Below are positions 39,331 through 54,463 of a stretch of DNA of 64,000 nucleotides, piece by piece. Position 1 is the stretch's first letter. Every line of letters starts with the position of its first letter. A model generated the notes under the pieces. The model was given only the letters and a program-made list of their open reading frames with translations, was not told the origin of the DNA and ran no database searches. The DNA comes from Rhipicephalus microplus. Taxonomy: Eukaryota; Arthropoda; Arachnida; Ixodida; Ixodidae. The position numbers and the translations under genes were made by a program. The stretch is taken from positions 137,145,319 through 137,209,318 of the forward strand of contig NC_134707.1 of assembly GCF_043290135.1 (NCBI RefSeq). The letters run 5' to 3'.

Positions 39331-40685
39331 TTTCGGAATGTGCACGTGCATACTCGTTTTTGAATGCGCACACGCATACTCGTTTTTGAATGCACACGCG
39401 CATACTCGTTTCGGAATAGGCATGCGCATACTCGTTTTGGATTGCGCACGCGTATACTCGTTTTGGAATAGGCACGTGGTACTCGTTTTTGAATGCGAAC
39501 GCGCATACGCGTTTTCGAACATGCACATGCGTACTCGTTTTTGAATGCGCACGCGCATACGCGTTTTTGAACATGCACACGCGTACTCATTTTTGAATGC
39601 GCACGCGTATACTCGTTTTGAATGCGCACGCGCATACTCGTTTTGAATAGGCACGCGCGTACTCGTTTTTGAATGCGCAAGCGTATACTACTTTCGGAAT
39701 GCGCACGCGGATTCTCGTTTTCGAATAGGAGCGCGCATACTCGTTTTTGATTGCGCACACGCATACTCGTTTTTGAATGCACACGCGCGTACTCGTTTTT
39801 GAATGCGCACACGCATACTCGTATTTGATAGCGCACGCGCATACTCGTTTTGCAATAGGCACGTGCATACTCGTTTTTGAATAGGCACGCGCGTACTCGT
39901 TTTTGATTGCGCACGCGCATACTCGTTTTTGAATGCACACGCGCATACTTGTTTTTGAATGGGCACGCGCGTCCCCTTTTTTGAATGCGCACGCGCATAC
40001 TCGTTTTTGAATGCACACGCGCATACTCGGTTTGGAATAGGCACGCGCATACTCGTTTTTGAATGCGCACACGCATACTCGTATTTGAATGCACACGCGC
40101 GTACTTGTTTTGGATTAGGCACGTGCATACTCGTTTTTGAATGCGCACACGCATACTCGTATTGGAATGCACACGCGCATACTCGTTTTGAAATAGGCAC
40201 GTGCATACTCGTTTTTGACTGCGCACGCGTATACTCGTTTTGAATGCACACGCGCATACTAGGATTTGAATGCACACGCCCATACCCGTTTTTGAATGCA
40301 CACGCGCATACTCGTTTCGGAATACGCACGCGCATACTCGTTTTTGAATGCGCACGCGCATGCTCGTTTTGGAATGCGAAGCGCATACTCGTTTTTGAAT
40401 GCGCACGCACGTACTCGTTTTTGAATTCGCACGCGCATATTCCTTTTGGAATAGGCACGTGCGTACTCGTTTTTGAATGCACACGGACATACTCGTTTTT
40501 GAATAGGCACGCGCGTACTCGTTTTTGAATGCACACACGCGTACTTGTTTTGGAATAGGCACGCGCATACTCGTTTTTCACTGCGCACGTGTATAATCGT
40601 TTCGGAATGCGCACGCGCATGGTCGTTTTTGAATAGGCACGCGCGTACTCGTTTTTTAATGCTCACGTGTACGCTCGTTTTGAAT

Positions 40686-43600
40686 GCGGACGCGTATACC
40701 CGTTTTTGAATGCACACGCGCATACTCGTTTTCGAATAGGCACGCGCATACTCGTTTTTGAATGCACACGCGCATACACGGTTTTGAATGCACACGCGCA
40801 TACTCGTTTCGAAATAGGCACGCGCATACTCGTTTGGGAAGGCGCACGCGCATACTCGTTTTTGAATAGGCATGGGCGTACTCGTTTTTGAATGCGCACG
40901 CGCATACTTGTTTTTGAATGCACACGCGCATACTCGTTTTTGAATGCGCACATGCATACTCGTATTTGATTGCGCACGCGCATACTCGTTTTGCAATAGG
41001 CACGTGCATACTCGTTTTTGAACGCGCACGCGCGTACGCGTTTTCCAATAGACACGCGCATACTCGTTTTTGAATGTGCACACGCATACTCGTTTTTGAA
41101 TGCACATGTGCATACTCGTTTCGGAATACGCATGCGCATACTCGTTTTGGAATGCGCACGCGTATACTCGTTTTGGAATAGGCACGTTCGTACTCGTTTT
41201 TGAATGCGAACGCGCATACGCGTTTTTGAACATGTACACGCGTACTCGTTTTTGATTGCGCACGCGCATTCGCGTTTTTGAACATGCACAAGCGTATTCG
41301 TTTTTGAATGCGCACGCGCATACGCGTTTTTGACCATGCACACGCGTACTCGTTTTTGAATGCGCACGCATATACTCGTTTTGAATGCGCACGCGCATAC
41401 TCGTTTTTGAATGCACACGCGCATACTCGTTTCGGAATACGCACGCGCATACTCATTTCGGAATGGGCACGCGCGTACTCGTTTTTGAATGCGCACGCGC
41501 GTACTCGTTTTTGAAAGCACATGCGCATACTCGTTTTGGAATAAGCACGTGCATACTCGTTTTTGAACGCGCACACGCATACTCGTTTTTGAATGCACAC
41601 GCGCATACTCGTTTTGGAATGCGCACGCGTGTACTCGTTTTTGAATAGGCACGCGCGTACTCGTTTTTGATTGCGCACGCGCATACTCGTTTTTGAATGC
41701 ACACGCGCATACTCGTTTTTGAATGGGCACGCGCGTACTCGTTTTTGAATGCACACGCGCATACTCGTTTTTGAATGCGCACACGCATACTCGTATTTGA
41801 TTGCACACGCGCGTACTCGTTTTAGATTAGGCACGTGCATACTCGTTTTTGAATGCGCACACGCATACTCGTATTTGAATGCACACGCGCATACTCGTTT
41901 TGAAATAGGCACGTGCATACTCGTTTTTGAATGCGCACGCGCATACGCGTTTTTGAACAGGCACACGCGTACTCGTTTTTGAATGCGTACGCGTAGACAC
42001 GTTTTGAATGCGCACGCGCATACTAGGTTTTGAATGCACACGCCTATACTCGTTTTTGAATGCACACGCGCATACTCGTTTCGGAATACGCACGCGCATA
42101 ATCGTTTTGGAATGCGCACGCGCGTGCTCGTTTTGGAATGCTAAGCGCATACTCGTTTTTGAATGCGCACGCGCGTACTCGTTTTTGAATTCGCACACGC
42201 ATACTCCTTTTGGAATAGGCACGTGCGTACTCGTTTTTGAATGCACATGCACATACTCGTTTTTGAATAAGCACGCGCGTACTCGTTTTTGAATGCGCAC
42301 ACTCGTACTCGTTTTGGAATAGGCATGCGCATACTCGTTTTTGACTGCGCACGTGTATAATCGTTTCGGAATGCGCACGCGCATGCTCGTTTTTGGATAG
42401 GCACGCGCGTACTCGTTTTTTAATGCTCACGCGTACACTCGTTTTGAATGCGCACGCGTATACTCGTTTTTGAATGCACACGTGCATACTCGTTTTCGAA
42501 TAGGCACGCGCATACTCGTTTTTGAATGCACACGCGCATACTCGTTTTTGAATGCACACGCGCATACTCGTTTCGGAATACGCACACGCATACTCGTTTT
42601 GGAATGCACACGCGCATACTCGTTTTGGAATAGGCACGTGCGTAATCGTTTTTGAATGCGAAAGCGCATACGCGTTTTTGAACATGCACACGCGTACTCA
42701 TTTTCGATTGCACACGCGCGTACTCGTTTTGGAATAGGCACGTGCGTACTCGTTTTTGAATGCGAACGCGCATACGCGTTTTTGAACATGCACACGCGTA
42801 CTCGTTTTTGAGTGCGCACGCATAAACTCTTTTTGAATGCACACGCGCATACTCGTTTTTGAATAGGCACGCGCGTACTCGTTTTTGAATGCGCACGCGT
42901 ATACTCGTTTCGGAATACGCACGCGCATACTCGTTTTTGAATGCGCACGCGTATACTCGTTTTGAATGCACACGCGCATACTCCTTTTGAATAGGCACGC
43001 GTGTACTCGTTTTTGAATGCGCACGCGTATACTCGTTTCGGAATGTGCACGTGCATACTCGTTTTCGAATAGGCACGCGCATACTCGTTTTTGAATGCGC
43101 ACATGCATACTCGTTTTTGAATGCACACGCGCATACTCGTTTCGGAATACGCATGCGCATACTCGTTTTGGAATGCGCACGCGTATACTCGTTTTGGAAT
43201 AGGCACGTGCGTACACGTTTTTGAATGCGAACGCGCATACGCGTTTTTGAACATGCACACGCTTACTCGTTTTTGAATGCGCACGCGCATACGCGTTTTT
43301 GAACATGCACACGCGTACTCGTTCTTGAATGCGCACGCGCATACGCGTTTTTGAACATGCACACGCGTACTCGTTTTTGAATGCGCACGCGTATACTCGT
43401 TTTGAATGCGCACGCGCATACTCGTTTTCAATAGGCACGCGCGTACTCGTTTTTGAATGCGCACGCGTATACTAGTTTCGGAATGCGCACGCGGATACTC
43501 GTTTTCGAATAGGCGCGCGCATACTCGTTTTTGATTGCGCACACGCATACTCGTTTTTGAATGCACACGCGCATACTCGTTTCGGAATACGCACGCGCAT

Positions 43601-45093
43601 ACTCGTTTTGAAATAGGCACGCGCATACTCTTTTTGGAATGCGCACGCGCATACTCGTTTTTGAATGCGCACACGCCTACTCGTTTTTGAATGCGCACGC
43701 GTATACTCGTTTTGAATGCGCATGCGCATACTCGTTTTTCAATGCACATGCGCATACTCGTTTTGGAATAAGCACGCGTATACTCGTTTTTGAACGCGCA
43801 CACGCATACTCGTTTTTGAATGCACACGCGCATACTCGTTTTTGAATAGGCACGCGCGTACTCGTTTTTGAATGCGCACGCGCGTACTCGTTTTTGATTG
43901 CACACTCGCATACTCGTTTTGGAATAGGCACGCGCATACTCGTTTTTGAATGCGCACGCGTATACTCGTTTTTGAATGCACACGCGTATACTCGTTATGA
44001 ATGCGCATGCGCATACTTGTTTTTGAATGCACACGCGCATACTCGTTTTGGAATAGGCTCGCGCATATTCGTTTTTGAATGCGCACACGCATACTCGTAT
44101 TTGAATGCACACGCACATGCTCGTTTTGGAATAGGCACGTGCATACTCGTTTTTGAATGCACACGCGCGTATGCGTTTTTGAACAGGCACATGCGTACTC
44201 GTTTTTGATTGCGCATGCGTATACTCCTTTTTTAATGTGCACACGCATACTATGTTTCGGAATACACACGCGCAAACTCGTTTTGGAATGCGCACGCGCA
44301 CACTAGTTTTTGAATGCACACGCGCATACTCGTTTTCGAATAGGCACGCGCATACTCGTTTTTGAAAGCACACGCGCATACTCGTTTTTGAATGCACTAC
44401 GCGCATACACGTTTCGGAATAGGCACGCACATACTCGTTTTTGAATGCACACGCGCATACTCGGTTTGGAATAGGCACGCGCATACTCGTTTTTGAATGC
44501 GCACACGCATACTCGTATTTGAATGCACACGCGCGTACTTGTTTTGGATTAGGCACGTGCATACTCGTTTTTGAATGCGCACACGCATACTCGTATTGGA
44601 ATGCACACGCGCATACTCGTTTTGAAATAGGCACGTGCATACTCGTTTTTGACTGCGCACGCGTATACTCGTTTTGAATGCACACGCGCATACTAGGATT
44701 TGAATGCACACGCCCATACTCGTTTTTGAATGCACACGCGCATACTCGTTTCGGAATACGCACGCGCATACTCGTTTTTGAATGCGCACGCGCATGCTCG
44801 TTTTGGAATGCGAAGCGCATACTCGTTTTTGAATTCGCACGCGCATATTCCTTTTGGAATAGGCACATGCGTACTCGTTTTTGAATGCACACGGACATAC
44901 TCGTTTTTGAATAGGCACGCGCGTACTCGTTTTTGAATGCACACACGCGTACTTGTTTTGGAATAGGCACGCGCATACTCGTTTTTCACTGCGCACGTGT
45001 ATAATCGTTTGGGAATGCGCACGCGCATGGTCGTTTTTGAATAGGCGCGCGCGTACTCGTTTTTTAATGCTCACGTGTACACTCGTTTTGAAT
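40686..45093. repeat. Gamma unit 2, 4,408 bp
   Basis: It resembles unit 1 but is rearranged. A 312 bp stretch (about 41,378-41,690) is present that unit 1 lacks, while the GAAACTGCAAGTGC part is missing. Its right part from about 43,140 starts the 2.2 kb repeat shared with 45,397-47,369. Confidence 0.68.
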
Positions 45094-45139
45094 GCGGACG
45101 CGTATACCCGTTTTTGAATGCACACGCGCATACTCGTTT
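43140..45139. repeat. 2.2-kb gamma tandem repeat, copy 1
   Basis: It aligns to 45,397-47,369 at offsets of 2,257 then 2,231 bp (one monomer lost from the second copy near 45,780). Shared unusual units: ACTATGTTTCGG, a 27 bp unit with GCACTACGCGC (44,379-44,405 and 46,610-46,636) and GACACTCGC. A third copy of most of it is at 51,610-52,990. Confidence 0.82.
44379..44405 (+). repeat. 27-bp monomer with inserted T (GCACTACGCGC)
   Basis: An extra base interrupts the purine-pyrimidine alternation. The same 27-mer occurs at 46,610-46,636, 52,235-52,261 and 57,601-57,627, one per gamma repeat. It is a good lineage tag. Confidence 0.85.
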
Positions 45140-45396
45140 TTGAATAGGCATGGGCGTACTCGTTTTTGAATGCGCACGTGCATACTTGTTTTTGAATGCA
45201 CACGCGCATACTCATTTTTGAATGCGCACATGCATACTCGTATTTGATTGCGCACGCGCATACTCGTTTTGCAATAGGCACGTGCATACTCGTTTTTGAA
45301 CGCGCACGCGCGTACGCGTTTTCCAATAGACACGCGCATACTCGTTTTTGAATGTGCACACGCATACTCGTTTTTGAATGCACACGTGCATACTCG

Positions 45397-47369
45397 TTTC
45401 GGAATACGCATGCGCATACTCGTTTTGGAATGCGCACGCGTATACTCGTTTTGGAATAGGCACGTGCGTACACGTTTTTGAATGCGAACGCGCATACGCG
45501 TTTTTGAACATCCACACGCTTACTCGTTTTTGAATGCGCATGCGCATACGCGTTTTTGAACATGCACACGCGTACTCGTTCTTGAATGCGCACGCGCATA
45601 CGCGTTTTTGAACATGCACACGCGTACTCGTTTTTGAATGCGCACGCGTATACTCGTTTTGAATGCGCACGCGCATACTCGTTTTCAATAGGCACGCGCG
45701 TACTCGTTTTTGAATGCGCACGCGTATACTAGTTTCGGAATGCGCACGCGGATACTCGTTTTCGAATAGGCGCGCGCATACTCGTTTTTGAATGCACACG
45801 CGCATACTCGTTTCGGAATACGCACGCGCATACTCGTTTTGAAATAGGCACGCGCATACTCTTTTTGGAATGCGCACGCGCATACTCGTTTTTGAATGCG
45901 CACACGCCTACTCGTTTTTGCATGCGCACGCGTATACTCGTTTTGAATGCGCATGCGCATACTCGTTTTTGAATGCACATGCGCATACTCGTTTTGGAAT
46001 AAGCACGCGTATACTCGTTTTTGAACGCGCACACGCATACTCGTTTTTGAATGCACACGCGCATACTCGTTTTTGAATAGGCACGCGCGTACTCGTTTTT
46101 GAATGCGCACGCGCGTACTCGTTTTTGATTGCACACTCGCATACTCGTTTTGGAATAGGCACGCGCATACTCGTTTTTGAATGCGCACGCGTATACTCGT
46201 TTTTGAATGCACACGCGTATACTCGTTATGAATGCGCATGCGCATACTCGTTTTTGAATGCACACGCGCATACTCGTTTTGGAATAGGCTCGCGCATATT
46301 CGTTTTTGAATGCGCACACGCATACTCGTATTTGAATGCACACGCACATGCTCGTTTTGGAATAGGCACGTGCATACTCGTTTTTGAATGCACACGCGCG
46401 TATGCGTTTTTGAACAGGCACATGCGTACTCGTTTTTGATTGCGCATGCGTATACTCCTTTTTTAATGTGCACACGCATACTATGTTTCGGAATACACAC
46501 GCGCAAACTCGTTTTGGAATGCGCACGCGCACACTAGTTTTTGAATGCACACGCGCATACTCGTTTTCGAATAGGCACGCGCATACTCGTTTTTGAAAGC
46601 ACACGCGCATACTCGTTTTTGAATGCACTACGCGCATACACGTTTCGGAATAGGCACGCACATACTCGTTTTTGAATGCACACGCGCATACTCGGTTTGG
46701 AATAGGCACGCGCATACTCGTTTTTGAATGCGCACACGCATACTCGTATTTGAATGCACACGCGCGTACTTGTTTTGGATTAGGCACGTGCATACTCGTT
46801 TTTGAATGCGCACACGCATACTCGTATTGGAATGCACACGCGCATACTCGTTTTGAAATAGGCACGTGCATACTCGTTTTTGACTGCGCACGCGTATACT
46901 CGTTTTGAATGCACACGCGCATACTAGGATTTGAATGCACACGCCCATACTCGTTTTTGATTGCACACGCGCATACTCGTTTCGGAATACGCACGCGCAT
47001 ACTCGTTTTTGAATGCGCACGCGCATGCTCGTTTTGGAATGCGAAGCGCATACTCGTTTTTGAATTCGTACGCGCATATTCCTTTTGGAATAGGCACATG
47101 CGTACTCGTTTTTGAATGCACACGGACATACTCGTTTTTGAATAGGCACGCGCGTACTCGTTTTTGAATGCACACACGCGTACTTGTTTTGGAATAGGCA
47201 CGCGCATACTCGTTTTTCACTGCGCACGTGTATAATCGTTTCGGAATGCGCACGCGCATGGTCGTTTTTGAATAGGCACGCGCGTACTCGTTTTTTAATG
47301 CTCACGTGTACACTCGTTTTGAATGCGGACGCGTATACCCGTTTTTGAATGCACACGCGCATACTCGTT
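45397..47369. repeat. 2.2-kb gamma tandem repeat, copy 2
   Basis: This copy lies directly downstream of copy 1, with the short region 45,140-45,396 between them. It contains the gamma marker at 47,325-47,333. The markers of copies 1 and 2 are exactly 2,231 bp apart. Confidence 0.82.
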
Positions 47370-48838
47370 TTCGAATAGGCACGCGCATACTCGTTTTTGA
47401 ATGCACACGCGCATACACGGTTTTGAATGCACACGCGCATACTCGTTTCGAAATAGGCACGCGCATACTCGTTTGGGAAGGCGCACGCGCATACTCGTTT
47501 TTGAATAGGCATGGGCGTACTCGTTTTTGAATGCGCACGCGCATACTTGTTTTTGAATGCACACGCGCATACTCATTTTTGAATGCGCACATGCATACTC
47601 GTATTTGATTGCGCACGCGCATACTCGTTTTGCAATAGGCACGTGCATACTCGTTTTTGAACGCGCACGCGCGTACGCGTTTCCCAATAGACACGCGCAT
47701 ACTCGTTTTTGAATGTGCACACGCATACTCGTTTTTGAATGCACACGTGCATACTCGTTTCGGAATACGCATGCGCATACTCGTTTTGGAATGCGCACGC
47801 GTATACTCGTTTTGGAATAGGCACGTTCGTACTCGTTTTTGAATGCGAACGCACATACGCGTTTTTGAACATGTACACGCGTACTCGTTTTTGATTGCGC
47901 ACGCGCATACGCGTTTTTGAACATGCACAAGCGTATTCGTTTTTGAATGCGCACGCGCATACGCGTTTTTGACCATGCACACGCGTACTCGTTTTTGAAT
48001 GCGCACGCGTATACTCGTTTTGAATGCGCACGCGCATACTCGTTTTTGAATGCACACGCGCATACTCGTTTCGGAATACGCACGCGCATACTCATTTCGG
48101 AATGGGCACGCGCATACTCGTTTTTGAATGCGCACGCGCGTACTCGTTTTTGAAAGCACATGCGCATACTCGTTTTGGAATAAGCACGTGCATACTCGTT
48201 TTTGAACGCGCACACGCATACTCGTTTTTGAATGCACACGCGCATACTCGTTTTGGAATGCGCACGCGTGTACTCGTTTTTGAATAGGCACGCGCGTACT
48301 CGTTTTTGATTGCGCACGCGCATACTCGTTTTTGAATGCACACGCGCTTACTCGTTTTTGAATGGGCACGCGCGTACTCGTTTTTGAATGCGCACGCGCA
48401 TACTCGTTTTTGAATGCACACGCGCATACTCGTTTTTGAATGCGCACACGCATACTCGTATTTGATTGCACACGCGCGTACTCGTTTTAGATTAGGCACG
48501 TGCATACTCGTTTTTGAATGCGCACACGCATACTCGTATTTGAATGCACACGCGCATACTCGTTTTGAAATAGGCACGTGCATACTCGTTTTTGAATGCG
48601 CACGCGCATACGCGTTTTTGAACAGGCACACGCGTACTCGTTTTTGAATGCGTGCGCGTATACACGTTTTGAATGCGCACGCGCATACTGGGTTTTGAAT
48701 GCACACGCCTATACTCGTTTTTGAATGCACACGCGCATACTCGTTTCGGAATACGCACGCGCATACTCGTTTTGGAATGCGCACGCGCATGCTCGTTTTG
48801 GAATGCTAAGCGCATACTCGTTTTTGAATGCGCACGCG
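45985..48838. repeat. 2,854-bp gamma block, copy 1
   Basis: It matches 51,610-54,463 at a constant offset of 5,625 bp, with scattered substitutions (for example GATTGCAC at 46,957 where the partner has GAATGCAC). There is no length change over 2.85 kb. The partner copy ends exactly where a displaced seven-monomer block is found here (48,841). Confidence 0.85.
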
Positions 48839-48840
48839 CA

Positions 48841-49017
48841 TACTCGTTTTTGAAAGCACATGCGCATACTCGTTTTGGAATAAGCACGTGCATACTCGTT
48901 TTTGAACGCGCACACGCATACTCGTTTTTGAATGCACACGCGCATACTCGTTTTGGAATGCGCACGCGTGTACTCGTTTTTGAATAGGCACGCGCGTACT
49001 CGTTTTTGATTGCGCAC
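48841..49017. repeat. Displaced seven-monomer block (copy of 48,141-48,317)
   Basis: These 177 bp repeat 48,141-48,317 exactly 700 bp downstream, starting with the odd GAAAGCACATGCGC unit and ending within a GATTGCGCACG unit. The corresponding place in the partner block at 54,464 has other sequence (GAATTCGCACACGC), so this is a local copy inserted in this lineage. Confidence 0.8.
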
Positions 49018-51609
49018 GTGCGTACTCGTTTTTGAATGCACATGCACATACTCGTTTTTGAATAAGCACGCGCGTACTCGTTTTTGAATGCGCACACTCG
49101 TACTCGTTTTGGAATAGGCATGCGCATACTCGTTTTTGACTGCGCACGTGTATAATCGTTTCGGAATGCGCGCGCGCATGCTCGTTTTTGGATAGGCACG
49201 CGCGTACTCGTTTTTTAATGCGCACGCGTACACTCGTTTTGAATGCGCACGCGTATACTCGTTTTTGAATGCACACGTGCATACTCGTTTTCGAATAGGC
49301 ACGCGCATACTCGTTTTTGAATGCACACGCGCATACTCGTTTCGAAATAGGCACGCGCATACTCGTTTTTGAATGCGCACACGCATACTCGTATTTGAAT
49401 GCGCACACGCATACTCGTATTTGATTGCGCACGCGCATACTCGTTTTGCAATGGGCACGTGCATACTCGTTTTTGAATGCGCACGCGCATACGCGTTTTT
49501 GAACAGGCACACGCGTACTCGTTTTTGAATGCACACACGCATACTCGTTTTTGAATGCACACGCTCATACTCGTTTCGGAATACGCACACGCATACTCGT
49601 TTTGGAATGCACACGCGCATACTCGTTTTGGAATAGGCACGTGCGTAATCGTTTTTGAATGCGAAAGCGCATACGCGTTTTTGAACATGCACACGCTTAT
49701 TTGTTTTTGAATGCGCACGCGCATACGCGTTTTTGAACATGCACACGCGTACTCGTTCTTGAATGCGCACGCGCATACGCGTTTTTGAACATGCACACGC
49801 GTACTCGTTTTTGAATGCGCACGCGTATACTCGTTTTGAATGCGCACGCGCATACTCGTTTTCAATAGGCACGCGCGTACTCGTTTTTGAATGCGCACGC
49901 GTATACTAGTTTCGGAATGCGCACGCGGATACTCGTTTTCGAATAGGCGCGCGCATACTCGTTTTTGATTGCGCACACGCATACTCGTTTTTGAATGCAC
50001 ACGCGCATACTCGTTTCGGAATACGCACGCGCATACTCGTTTTGGAATGCGCACGCGCATATTCGTTTTGGAATAGGCACGTGCGTACTCGTTTTTGAAA
50101 GCGAACGCGCATACGCGTTTCTGAACATGCACACGCGTACTTGTTTATGAATGCGCACGGGTATACTCGTTTTGAATGCGCACGTGCATACTCTTTTTCG
50201 AATAGGCACGCGCATACGAGTTTTTCAATGCGCACACACATACTCGTTCTTGAATGCACACGCGCATACTCGTTTCGGAATACGCACGCGCATACTCGTT
50301 TTGAATGCACACGCGCATACTCGTTTTTGAATAGGCATGCGCGTACTCGTTTTTGAATGTGCACGCGCATAATTGTTTTTGAATGCACACGCGCATACTC
50401 GTTTTGGAATAGGCACGCGCATACTCGTTTTTGATTGCGCACACGCATACTCGTATTTGATTGCGCACGCGCATACTGGTTTTGCAATAGGCACGTGCAT
50501 ACTCGTTTTTGAATGGGCACGTACTCGTTTTTGAATGCGCACGCGCATACTCGTTTTTGAATGCACACGCGCATACTCGGTTTGGAATAGGCACGCACAT
50601 ACTCGTTTTTGAATGCGCACACGCATACTCGTTTTTGAATGCGCACGCGTATACTCGTTATGAATGCGCACACGCATACTCGTTTTTGAATGCACACGCG
50701 CATACTCGTTCTGGAATAGGCTCGCGCATATTCGTTTTTGAATGCGCACACGCATACTCGTATTTGAATGCACACGCACATACTCGTTTTGGAATAGGCA
50801 CGTGCATACTCGTTTTTGAATGCACACGCGCGTATGCGTTTTGAACAGGGACATGCGTACTCGTTTTTGATTGCGCACGCGTATACTCGTTTTTGAATGC
50901 GCACACGCATACTCGTTTTTGAATGCACACGCGCATATATGTTTCGGAATACGCACGCGCATACTCGTTTTAGAATGCGCACGCGCATACTAGTTTTTGA
51001 ATGCACACGCGCATACTCGTTTTCGAATAGGCACGCGCATACTCGTTTTTGAAAGCACACGCGCATACTCGTTTTTGAATGCACACGCGCATACACGTTT
51101 CAGAATAGGCACGCACATACTCGTTTTGGAATGCACACGCACATACTCGTTTTTGAAACTGCAAGTGCGTACTCGATTTTGAATGCGCACGTGCATACTC
51201 GTTTTGAATTATACACGAGCTTACTTGTTTTTGAATGCACACGCGCATACTCGTTTTGGAATGCGCACGCGCATACTCATTTTTGAATAGGCACGCGCAT
51301 ACTTGTTTTTGAATGCGCACACGCATACTCGTATTTGAATGCACACGCGTATACTCGTTTTGGAATAGGCACGTGCATACTCGTTTTTGATTGCGCACGC
51401 GCATACGCGTTTTTAAACAGGCACACGCCTACTCGTTTTTGAATGCGCACGCGTATACTCCTTTTGAATGCGCATGCGCATACTCGTTTTTGAAGGCACA
51501 TGTGCATACTCGTTTTGGAATAAGCACGCGCATACTCGTTTTTGAACGCGCACACGCATACTCGTTTTTGAATGCACACGCGCATACTCGTTTCGAAATA
51601 GGCACGCGC

Positions 51610-54463
51610 ATACTCGTTTTGGAATAAGCACGCGTATACTCGTTTTTGAACGCGCACACGCATACTCGTTTTTGAATGCACACGCGCATACTCGTTTTTG
51701 AATAGGCACGCGCGTACTCGTTTTTAAATGCGCACGCGCGTACTCGTTTTTGATTGCACACTCGCATACTCGTTTTGGAATAGGCACGCGCATACTCGTT
51801 TTTGAATGCGCACGCGTATACTCGTTTTTGAATGCACACGCGTATACTCGTTATGAATGCGCATGCGCATACTCGTTTTTGAATGCACACGCGCATACTC
51901 GTTTTGGAATAGGCTCGCGCATATTCGTTTTTGAATGCGCACACGCATACTCGTATTTGAATGCACACGCACATACTCGTTTTGGAATAGGCACGTGCAT
52001 ACTCGTTTTTGAATGCACACGCGCGTATGCGTTTTTGAACAGGCACATGCGTACTCGTTTTTGATTGCGCATGCGTATACTCCTTTTTTAATGTGCACAC
52101 GCATACTATGTTTCGGAATACACACGCGCAAACTCGTTTTGGAATGCGCACGCGCACACTAGTTTTTGAATGCACACGCGCATACTCGTTTTCGAATAGG
52201 CACGCGCATACTCGTTTTTGAAAGCACACGCGCATACTCGTTTTTGAATGCACTACGCGCATACACGTTTCGGAATAGGCACGCACATACTCGTTTTTGA
52301 ATGCACACGCGCATACTCGGTTTGGAATAGGCACGCGCATACTCGTTTTTGAATGCGCACACGCATACTCGTATTTGAATGCACACGCGCGTACTTGTTT
52401 TGGATTAGGCACGTGCATACTCGTTTTTGAATGCGCACACGCATACTCGTATTGGAATGCACACGCGCATACTCGTTTTGAAATAGGCACGTGCATACTC
52501 GTTTTTGACTGCGCACGCGTATACTCGTTTTGAATGCACACGCGCATACTAGGATTTGAATGCACACGCCCATACTCGTTTTTGAATGCACACGCGCATA
52601 CTCGTTTCGGAATACGCACGCGCATACTCGTTTTTGAATGCGCACGCGCATGCTCGTTTTGGAATGCGAAGCGCATACTCGTTTTTGAATTCGCACGCGC
52701 ATATTCCTTTTGGAATAGGCACATGCGTACTCGTTTTTGAATGCACACGGACATACTCGTTTTTGAATAGGCACGCGCGTACTCGTTTTTGAATGCACAC
52801 ACGCGTACTTGTTTTGGAATAGGCACGCGCATACTCGTTTTTCACTGCGCACGTGTATAATCGTTTCGGAATGCGCACGCGCATGGTCGTTTTTGAATAG
52901 GCACGCGCGTACTCGTTTTTTAATGCTCACGTGTACACTCGTTTTGAATGCGGACGCGTATACCCGTTTTTGAATGCACACGCGCATACTCGTTTTCGAA
53001 TAGGCACGCGCATACTCATTTTTGAATGCACACGCGCATACACGGTTTTGAATGCACACGCGCATACCCGTTTCGAAATAGGCACGCGCATACTCGTTTG
53101 GGAAGGCGCACGCGCATACTCGTTTTTGAATAGGCATGGGCGTACTCGTTTTTGAATGCGCACGCGCATACTTGTTTTTGAATGCACACGCGCATACTCA
53201 TTTTTGAATGCGCACATGCATACTCGTATTTGATTGCGCACGCGCATACTCGTTTTGCAATAGGCACGTGCATACTCGTTTTTGAACGCGCACGCGCCTA
53301 CGCGTTTTCCAATAGACACGCGCATACTCGTTTTTGAATGTGCACACGCATACTCGTTTTTGAATGCACACGTGCATACTCGTTTCGGAATACGCATGCG
53401 CATACTCGTTTTGGAATGCGCACGCGTATACTCGTTTTGGAATAGGCACGTTCGTACTCGTTTTTGAATGCGAACGCGCATACGCGTTTTTGAACATGTA
53501 CACGCGTACTCGTTTTTGATTGCGCACGCGCATACGCGTTTTTGAACATGCACAAGCGTATTCGTTTTTGAATGCGCACGCGCATACGCGTTTTTGACCA
53601 TGCACACGCGTACTCGTTTTTGATTGCGCACGCGTATACTCGTTTTGAATGCGCACGCGCATACTCGTTTTTGAATGCACACGCGCATACTCGTTTCGGA
53701 ATACGCACGCGCATACTCATTTCGGAATGGGCACGCGCATACTCGTTTTTGAATGCGCACGCGCGTACTCGTTTTTGAAAGCACATGCGCATACTCGTTT
53801 TGGAATAAGCACGTGCATACTCGTTTTTGAACGCGCACACGCATACTCGTTTTTGAATGCACACGCGCATACTCGTTTTGGAATGCGCATGCGTGTACTC
53901 GTTTTTGAATAGGCACGCGCGTACTCGTTTTTGATTGCGCACGCGCATACTCGTTTTTGAATGCACACGCGCATACTCGTTTTTGAATGGGCACGCGCGT
54001 ACTCGTTTTTGAATGCGCACGCGCATACTCGTTTTTGAATGCACACGCGCATACTCGTTTTTGAATGCGCACACGCATACTCGTATTTGATTGCACACGC
54101 GCGTACTCGTTTTAGATTAGGCACGTGCATACTCGTTTTTGAATGCGCACACGCATACTCGTATTTGAATGCACACGCGCATACTCGTTTTGAAATAGGC
54201 ACGTGCATACTCGTTTTTGAACGCGCATGCGCATACGCGTTTTTGAACAGGCACACGCGTACTCGTTTTTGAATGCGTACGCGTATACACGTTTTGAATG
54301 CGCACGCGCATACTAGGTTTTGAATGCACACGCCTATACTCGTTTTTGAATGCACACGCGCATACTCGTTTCGGAATACGCACGCGCATACTCGTTTTGG
54401 AATGCGCACGCGCATGCTCGTTTTGGAATGCTAAGCGCATACTCGTTTTTGAATGCGCACGCG
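51610..54463. repeat. 2,854-bp gamma block, copy 2
   Basis: This is the partner of 45,985-48,838. It contains the marker monomer at 52,950-52,958. From about 52,500 to 54,100 it also aligns to 57,710-59,311 at 5,210 bp, so this segment exists in at least three close copies. Confidence 0.85.

Larger units (their letters stand above)
34679..40685. repeat. Gamma unit 1, 6,007 bp marker to marker
   Basis: This unit runs from one GCGGACGCG monomer to the next. After the marker come GTTTGGGAAGGCGC, GACCATGC and CACAAGCGTATTCG units, then an ACTAGGTTTTG segment (near 35,703), then units found only in gamma (GAAACTGCAAGTGC near 38,585, GAATTATACACGAGC near 38,637), and finally a beta-derived segment (from 39,290). 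Confidence 0.72.

Noticed and set aside
48841..49017. Mobile element insertion
   Set aside because: The block is satellite itself, an exact copy of 48,141-48,317, with no terminal inverted repeats, target duplication or coding sequence.
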